DNA from: Pseudoalteromonas xiamenensis
GTDB taxonomy: Bacteria > Pseudomonadota > Gammaproteobacteria > Enterobacterales > Alteromonadaceae
Strand: one strand, 5' to 3'
Length of the DNA: 64,000 bases
Assembly: GCF_042431545.1 (NCBI RefSeq)
Contig: NZ_JBHLYX010000031.1
The position numbers were made by a program, and so were the translations under genes. Positions within the stretch are counted from its first letter, which is position 1; every line of letters begins with the position of its first letter. Shown in pieces: positions 59,377 through 64,000 of this stretch. The notes below the pieces were generated by a model. That model searched no databases. It had not been told where the DNA came from and worked only from the letters and a program-made list of their open reading frames with translations.

Positions 59377-60294
59377 TTGCACGATTTTCAAGCCCTATTA
59401 AATCAAGTTGAACAACATAGCCGTCCCTTCGTCGGAAAGGGAAAGGTGGCCGATTACATTCCAGCTTTAGCTGAAGTTAACCCGCTGCAGTTTGCAATAG
59501 CGGTCGTTACAACGGATGGTCAAATTTATACTGCCGGTAACTGCGAATCTCGCTTCACGATTCAGTCTGTTTCCAAGGTTATGACCTTAACTTTAGCGTT
59601 GCAACGGTATGAAGAAGCGCTTTGGCGACGAGTTGGCAAAGAACCGTCAGGCACGGCGTTCAATTCATTGACTCAGCTTGAATTTGAAAAAGGTATACCG
59701 CGTAATCCATTTATTAATGCCGGCGCGATAGTAACCTGTGATGCGCTCTACTCGCGCTTATCTGCGCCCATCCATAGTATGTTGGAAGCATTTCGTGCTC
59801 AAAGTGACAACCCTCGCGTTATCATCGACAAGAAAGTGGCCAATTCTGAGTATGAACATCGGCATCGTAATGCCGCTATGGCGCATCTTATGAAGTCATT
59901 TGGTAACTTTGATAATCAGGTCGATGATGTACTCAAAGCGTACTTTCACTACTGCGCAATTGAATTAAACGTTGTGGAGCTTGCCAAGGCGTATAGCTAT
60001 TTATCAAATGCGGGTTATTGCCAGTTTTCCAATCAGCAACTCTTGACTGCTCGACAAACCAAACAATTGAATTCACTACTTTTTACAAGTGGGCTATATG
60101 ACGCAGCTGGGGATTTCGCCTATAGAGTGGGGATGCCTGGAAAATCAGGAGTTTCCGGCACAATCATTGCGGTTGTGCCTGGGAAGTTTACCGTTGCGGT
60201 CTATTCGCCGGGATTGGACAAAGTGGGTAATTCTGTCGCGGGAATTGAGGCATTAGCTAAGCTTTCAGAGATGATAGAGTTTAATGCGTTCTAA
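59377..60294 (+). CDS. glsA: glutaminase
   Basis: Hydrolyses glutamine to glutamate and ammonia. The 305-residue serine-dependent enzyme (beta-lactamase-like fold) has the catalytic S-x-x-K in FTIQSVSKVMTLTLAL, plus RNPFINAGAIVTCD, and GMPGKSGVSGTIIAVVPGKF. The frame starts with TTG at 59377, giving a length close to E. coli GlsB (308); GGAAAA and CGAG lie upstream as weak SD. No other in-frame start fits as well. Confidence 0.93.
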   Translation: MHDFQALLNQVEQHSRPFVGKGKVADYIPALAEVNPLQFAIAVVTTDGQIYTAGNCESRFTIQSVSKVMTLTLALQRYEEALWRRVGKEPSGTAFNSLTQLEFEKGIPRNPFINAGAIVTCDALYSRLSAPIHSMLEAFRAQSDNPRVIIDKKVANSEYEHRHRNAAMAHLMKSFGNFDNQVDDVLKAYFHYCAIELNVVELAKAYSYLSNAGYCQFSNQQLLTARQTKQLNSLLFTSGLYDAAGDFAYRVGMPGKSGVSGTIIAVVPGKFTVAVYSPGLDKVGNSVAGIEALAKLSEMIEFNAF

Positions 60295-60322
60295 TGTTCG
60301 GGTGATTTTTTAGCGAGAAGCA

Positions 60323-60345
60323 AAAAGGCGCAAGATGCGCCTTTT
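60323..60345. terminator. terminator between convergent glsA and gsk
   Basis: AAAAGGCGCA (60323-60332) pairs with TGCGCCTTTT (60336-60345), loop AGA. The A and T runs on both sides suit it to end transcripts from both directions. Confidence 0.9.
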
Positions 60346-60348
60346 CTA

Positions 60349-61650
60349 TTAGTCCCAATACGCTTGTTCTAGCGAGTCTTCCCGCTCAGGAAGTCCGCGC
60401 GACAAACGAGGAGAGTGTTGTACAAGGACTTCATAGCTGGCACGGTTTGCGTATTTGCTGATTTGCGCCAGAGACGAATACGTAAAGGCATTTTGCTCAT
60501 GCTTAGCCGAGTTTGGTACATTTAACTTGTGATATACATTTGCTGATAAGTCATGTAACACGGCAGCTAGGGCGCAGTCACCGGCACCGTTGGTGTTTTT
60601 AATCGCGTCAGGCCCACCCATGTATGGAGCCGAATGCGTGTACATACGGATGGGATTTTCACATTCTGATTTACGCATAGCGCGAGAATATTCATAGCGG
60701 TTGAATTCAGAGATTGCACCAGGAAGTAATGGATGCTCTGTTTCTCGTTTAAACGATTCTTCAACGTAACCTGCCATAAACATACCGCGAGCACCCGCTG
60801 TACAAATGACAAGATCAACCCAATCGAGAGCTTTATCTGCGGCAAGAAGTGGATCACTAAATCCGGTGATTGCTTCACCTTCTTCTTCGTTCATCGCTAA
60901 AATATCAACGTACTTTTCTACAAACTCAGCCCACCAAGTTGGGTCTTGTTCAATCAAAAACTTAGTACCCAGCGTCAAAACCACGGGAACACCAGCTTCA
61001 TTGGCGTATTGAACGGCTTGCATTGTTGCTTCAGTCATTGTCTCATCACCTTGTGTACGCATTAAATACGCACTGATGAGTAGCGCTGATGAATTTTGAA
61101 CTAGTGCCTTATCAATCGATTCAGGGCGCAAGTAATTCATTAAGCCAGCGCTTATGGCAAACGTACGTTCCCCAGTGTCATCGATTAAGGTAAAACAACG
61201 GCCAATAGGGCCATCAACAGGTTGGAGATAGTTCAAATCAACACGACTTGAAGTGTTACAAAGAAAACGATAAGCGTAACTACCGATATTGATGTTTTCA
61301 CTCATTACACCGAGTAACACAGAACGATCGTCCGCGAGTACGGAGTAGTTATGTAAGGTGTTACCAATCGTGCCACCGGCAAATTCGTATTCAACTAACT
61401 TATCACGCTTTAAGCGATCGTAGAGCGCGTTGGTGATAGTGCTGTCGATAACTTGAGACATGCCTCGTTTTAATTGAAACTCGTCCAAAAAGGCTTGGTC
61501 AACTTTAGCTTCTATATCCACGACGATCTGGTCGATACCACAAATGTAGTTGTGAGTTAATCGATCGCTCGAGTGAAACTGGCTAATAAGTGGATCTTTG
61601 TCTTCCACTGGAAAATAGTGTTTATGCCTGCGGCGGCCAGGAAATTTCAT
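60349..61650 (-). CDS. gsk: inosine/guanosine kinase
   Basis: PfkB-family kinase for purine nucleoside salvage. 433 residues from ATG 61650 (MKFPGRRRHKHYFPVEDKDP), which aligns with the E. coli Gsk start; the open frame upstream to 61917 overlaps tadA and is not coding. Motifs: FAGGTIGNTLHNYSVLADDR, LNYLQPVDGPIGRCFTLI and the catalytic NTNGAGDCALAAVLHDL. It is convergent with glsA and divergent from tadA. Confidence 0.94.
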   Translation of the reverse strand: MKFPGRRRHKHYFPVEDKDPLISQFHSSDRLTHNYICGIDQIVVDIEAKVDQAFLDEFQLKRGMSQVIDSTITNALYDRLKRDKLVEYEFAGGTIGNTLHNYSVLADDRSVLLGVMSENINIGSYAYRFLCNTSSRVDLNYLQPVDGPIGRCFTLIDDTGERTFAISAGLMNYLRPESIDKALVQNSSALLISAYLMRTQGDETMTEATMQAVQYANEAGVPVVLTLGTKFLIEQDPTWWAEFVEKYVDILAMNEEEGEAITGFSDPLLAADKALDWVDLVICTAGARGMFMAGYVEESFKRETEHPLLPGAISEFNRYEYSRAMRKSECENPIRMYTHSAPYMGGPDAIKNTNGAGDCALAAVLHDLSANVYHKLNVPNSAKHEQNAFTYSSLAQISKYANRASYEVLVQHSPRLSRGLPEREDSLEQAYWD

Positions 61651-61810
61651 CTTATGCCCGTGTGTAGTGTGTGCCAAGAATAAAAAAAGCGGCGAATTAT
61701 AGCCCAAAGCATAAAAGCGAAGCCACGCCATTTTGTCTAATTTTAGCAATAATCCACATATCAGGCGGAACTTGTTATAATTGCGAGTAAAAATATCAGG
61801 AAAAAATAGC

Positions 61811-62302
61811 ATGATGACACCCTCTGATGAGCATTGGATGCGCATGGCACTCGAATTTGCAGACAAAGCTTGGCAGCAAGGTGAAATTCCAGTCGGAGCG
61901 GTCCTTGTAAAAGACAACGAGTTTGTTGCCGCGGGTTGGAATCAGTCCATTAGTTTGCATGATCCTTCTGCGCATGCCGAAATGATGGCAATTCGCGAAG
62001 CCGGTAAGGTATTGGAGAACTATCGATTAGTGGACTGTACGCTCTATGTCACCCTTGAACCGTGTTCAATGTGTGCGGGATTGTTGGTGCATAGTCGGAT
62101 ACAACGTGTGGTCTACGGCGCCTGCGACGCTAAAACAGGGTCCGCTGGTTCTATTATGAATTTATTACAGGAACCTCGATTGAATCATCAAGTCGATATT
62201 ACAAGAGGGGTGTTGGCGGAGGCTTGCTCTGAAAAAATATCTGCGTTTTTTAAAGCGAGAAGAGCAGAGAAAAAGGCCCTAAAACAGGCGGCTCAAGATT
62301 GA
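61811..62302 (+). CDS. tadA: tRNA-specific adenosine deaminase TadA
   Basis: Converts A34 to inosine in tRNA(Arg). The 163-residue protein has the zinc deaminase motifs PSAHAEMMAIREAG (His, Glu) and TLEPCSMCAGLLVHSRI (two Cys). ATG 61811 has AGGAAAA before it; ATG 61814 is an alternative. The last 10 bases overlap a small ORF on the other strand. Confidence 0.96.
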   Translation: MMTPSDEHWMRMALEFADKAWQQGEIPVGAVLVKDNEFVAAGWNQSISLHDPSAHAEMMAIREAGKVLENYRLVDCTLYVTLEPCSMCAGLLVHSRIQRVVYGACDAKTGSAGSIMNLLQEPRLNHQVDITRGVLAEACSEKISAFFKARRAEKKALKQAAQD

Positions 62303-62451
62303 GCCGCGCAGCTGTCTAGTAACATCATCGCGTACTGACTACGACGGTGTAAAATTTTCTTGTGGATGTTTTTAAGCGTAATACGGCGACGATTTGGCGA
62401 AGCATTACGAATATTTCGTTTAAAACGTGTAGTTCGACGTCTATTTAACAT
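62293..62451 (-). CDS. 52-residue very basic small protein
   Basis: An ORF too short for usual gene tables: MLNRRRTTRFKRNIRNASPN, then RRRITLKNIHKKILHRRSQY and AMMLLDSCAAQS. It has 11 Arg and 4 Lys against one acidic residue. An ideal SD, AAGGAGG, lies five bases before the ATG (62463-62457 on the reverse strand). Such composition suits a nucleic-acid or ribosome-binding protein; I do not recognise the family. It overlaps the tadA 3' end tail to tail by 10 bases. No terminator is seen beyond it. Confidence 0.65.
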   Translation of the reverse strand: MLNRRRTTRFKRNIRNASPNRRRITLKNIHKKILHRRSQYAMMLLDSCAAQS

Positions 62452-62463
62452 CAGAACCTCCTT

Positions 62464-62917
62464 TTGTGAGAGTAACTATTCCTAGAGATTAGACCGCATA
62501 ATGTTGCATTAGTTTGACAAGGCGGGTTGAAACTTGATTTCTAGTAACATGTAAATAGGATTGAAAAGCGGGTTTGCAGTTCAAAGTTAAAGGCTCGCGC
62601 GCGTTTTATCACAACGAACAAAACCTCAAATTTTCCTCGATACTAGCCGTTTTTTCACCTAACGCCTAGTATTTTTGAACGTATAAACGCCGAATTTGGA
62701 TTAATCCCTATCTGCTCTAAATATTGTAGTGAATGGATGAAATTTCAAGCTGTCACCTTTTACTGTCCTCGAAAATGAAGACAAAACCCTTTTTTCATTT
62801 GGTTATTGAAAAGACAGAGTTGATTTGAAATTCAATTGCTTAATCTATAATTTTCGGTTGATATTGAGAACAGCGGCATTTTGTCCTTCAATTTTTCTCG
62901 GAATTGACATTTTTGTG
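62464..62917. other. gap between the small ORF and purL
   Basis: About 450 AT-rich bases. No convincing gene: a forward ORF at 62825-63028 runs into purL in another frame. The region must hold the promoter of the small basic ORF (reverse). Confidence 0.5.
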
Positions 62918-62946
62918 TTAAATCCAGACGCCAATTCGACTATAAT
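62918..62946 (+). promoter_or_regulatory. purL promoter
   Basis: TTAAAT (62918-62923), 17 bases, TATAAT (62941-62946, perfect -10). A TTGACA at 62904-62909 is too far from this -10. No complete PurR box was found. Confidence 0.55.
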
Positions 62947-62993
62947 AGCGACCCTAAATATCGTTCAATCCCTAACCCCGGATGAAAATACCT

Positions 62994-64000
62994 ATGTTAA
63001 TCTTACGTGGTGCGCCAGCACTTTCTGAGTTTAAAGTTCAAAAGATCCTCGAAAAATGTCAAGCAGCTAATTTACCAGTAACAGGTGTGTACGCTGAGTT
63101 TATGCATTTTGCCGATCTCACCGAATCATTGACAGAGGCCGAATTAGACAAGCTACAAAAGCTGTTAAAGTACGGACCAACCATTCCTGAGCACGAGCCA
63201 ACTGGTGCGTTGATCCTGGTGACTCCACGTTTAGGTACTATTTCTCCTTGGGCATCAAAAGCAACTGACATTGCAATAAACTGTGGCCTAACTAAAGTAC
63301 ACCGCGTTGAACGTGGTATTGCGTATTACGTTGAAGGTGCGCTGAATGAAGCGCAATTAAGCGATGTGGCGAAACTGGTACACGATCGCATGACCGAATC
63401 GACGCATGCAACATTAGAAGCGGCAGGTCAGTTATTCCGTGTTGAAACGCCACGTCCAATGTCATCAGTGGATATTCTTAGTGGTGGTCGTGATGCACTT
63501 GCAAAGGCGAACGTAGAGCAAGGTTTTGCCTTAGCTGACGACGAAATTGATTACCTTGTTGAGAGCTTCCAAAAATTAGGCCGTAACCCAAACGACATTG
63601 AACTGTTTATGTTCGCACAAGCTAACTCTGAACATTGTCGTCATAAAATCTTCAATGCCGATTGGACAATCGATGGTGTTGAACAGCCGAAGTCGCTGTT
63701 CAAAATGATCAAAAATACGTACGAAACCCACAATGAAAATGTGTTGTCGGCTTACAAAGACAATGCTGCTGTAATGACAGGCTCAAAAGCGGGTCGTTTC
63801 TTCCCGAATGCGCAAGGCGAGTACGATTATCATCACGAAGATATTCACATCCTAATGAAAGTGGAAACCCACAACCACCCAACAGCGATTGCACCGTTCT
63901 CAGGTGCTTCAACGGGTTCTGGTGGTGAGATCCGTGATGAAGGTGCGACTGGTCGTGGTTCAAAACCAAAAGCAGGTCTTGTCGGTTTCACGGTTTCTAA
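62994..64000 (+). CDS. purL: phosphoribosylformylglycinamidine synthase, 5' part
   Basis: Fourth step of purine synthesis (FGAR to FGAM). The first 335 codons are present; the E. coli protein has about 1295 residues, so the gene continues beyond the window. MLILRGAPALSEFKVQKILE, LLKYGPTIPEHEPTGAL, TPRLGTISPWASKATDIA and FAQANSEHCRHKIFNADWTI match the large gammaproteobacterial type, with KVETHNHPTAIAPF and GEIRDEGATGRGSKPKAG near the end. ATG 62994 is preferred; an in-frame ATG at 62982 lacks an SD. Confidence 0.96.
   Translation, partial: MLILRGAPALSEFKVQKILEKCQAANLPVTGVYAEFMHFADLTESLTEAELDKLQKLLKYGPTIPEHEPTGALILVTPRLGTISPWASKATDIAINCGLTKVHRVERGIAYYVEGALNEAQLSDVAKLVHDRMTESTHATLEAAGQLFRVETPRPMSSVDILSGGRDALAKANVEQGFALADDEIDYLVESFQKLGRNPNDIELFMFAQANSEHCRHKIFNADWTIDGVEQPKSLFKMIKNTYETHNENVLSAYKDNAAVMTGSKAGRFFPNAQGEYDYHHEDIHILMKVETHNHPTAIAPFSGASTGSGGEIRDEGATGRGSKPKAGLVGFTVS

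Noticed and set aside
62825..63028. 67-codon forward ORF before purL
   Set aside because: It enters purL in another frame and covers the purL promoter.

Overview
The window is one continuous piece of core chromosome from a marine gammaproteobacterium of the Alteromonadales, most likely Pseudoalteromonas or a close relative. This is inferred from gene content, gene order and protein similarity to Escherichia coli, Vibrio and Pseudoalteromonas homologues as remembered, with no database search. No phage, IS element, integron, CRISPR array or tRNA gene was seen. About 57 protein genes are supported.

Layout. The window opens inside a 5S rRNA gene at the end of an rRNA operon, followed by a terminator and a decayed second copy of the 5S tail (1-431). 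A VWA/MoxR pair and small conserved genes follow (564-4114). Next comes the run ftsB-ispD-ispF-truD-surE-pcm-nlpD-rpoS (4128-9922), then mutS (reverse), pncC and a LexA-controlled recA (10038-14267). Positions 14342-27875 hold an acetate and carboxylate module: a DcaP-like outer membrane channel, acs, the response regulator CrbR, purU, the symporter-like sensor kinase CrbS, a DUF4212/solute symporter pair, a cNMP/CBS/DUF294 protein and a DnaQ-like exonuclease. Lower glycolysis (epd-pgk-fba) and a phosphate block (porin, phoB, phoR, pstS) follow up to 36037. On the reverse strand lie purD, an exported methyltransferase, purH, dusB-fis, prmA, rpoD, dnaG, yqeY, rpsU and rsmD (36496-48557). The forward ftsY-ftsE-ftsX-rpoH set (48839-54178) is followed by ispB (reverse), rplU-rpmA-obgE-folA, a small exported protein, hpf, glsA, gsk (reverse), tadA, an unannotated 52-residue basic ORF, and the 5' part of purL, which is cut by the window end.

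How the parts fit. The acetate module looks like a full 'acetate switch': CrbS senses, CrbR activates, Acs activates acetate and the symporter imports it. An exact shared element (TTACRACTAAGGTCT, 12 bases, then a GATAWY -10) lies before acs and before the symporter operon. A related GAC-N4-GTCT element with the same spacing faces the DcaP-like gene. PhoB/PhoR are tied to pstS by four 11-bp Pho repeats overlapping the phoR stop codon, and to themselves by a Pho box before phoB.

Most interesting observations: (1) a perfect CIRCE inverted repeat (TTAGCACTC-N9-GAGTGCTAA) at the predicted start of rpoH transcription, with three extra half-sites upstream, suggesting that the HrcA repressor controls sigma-32; (2) the shared acetate-switch promoter element; (3) an FtsY whose N-terminal domain is built from 30 near-perfect 13-residue repeats; (4) a cluster of ten GATC sites in 281 bp before a porin gene; (5) a 52-residue, very basic ORF with an ideal ribosome binding site, overlapping the end of tadA.
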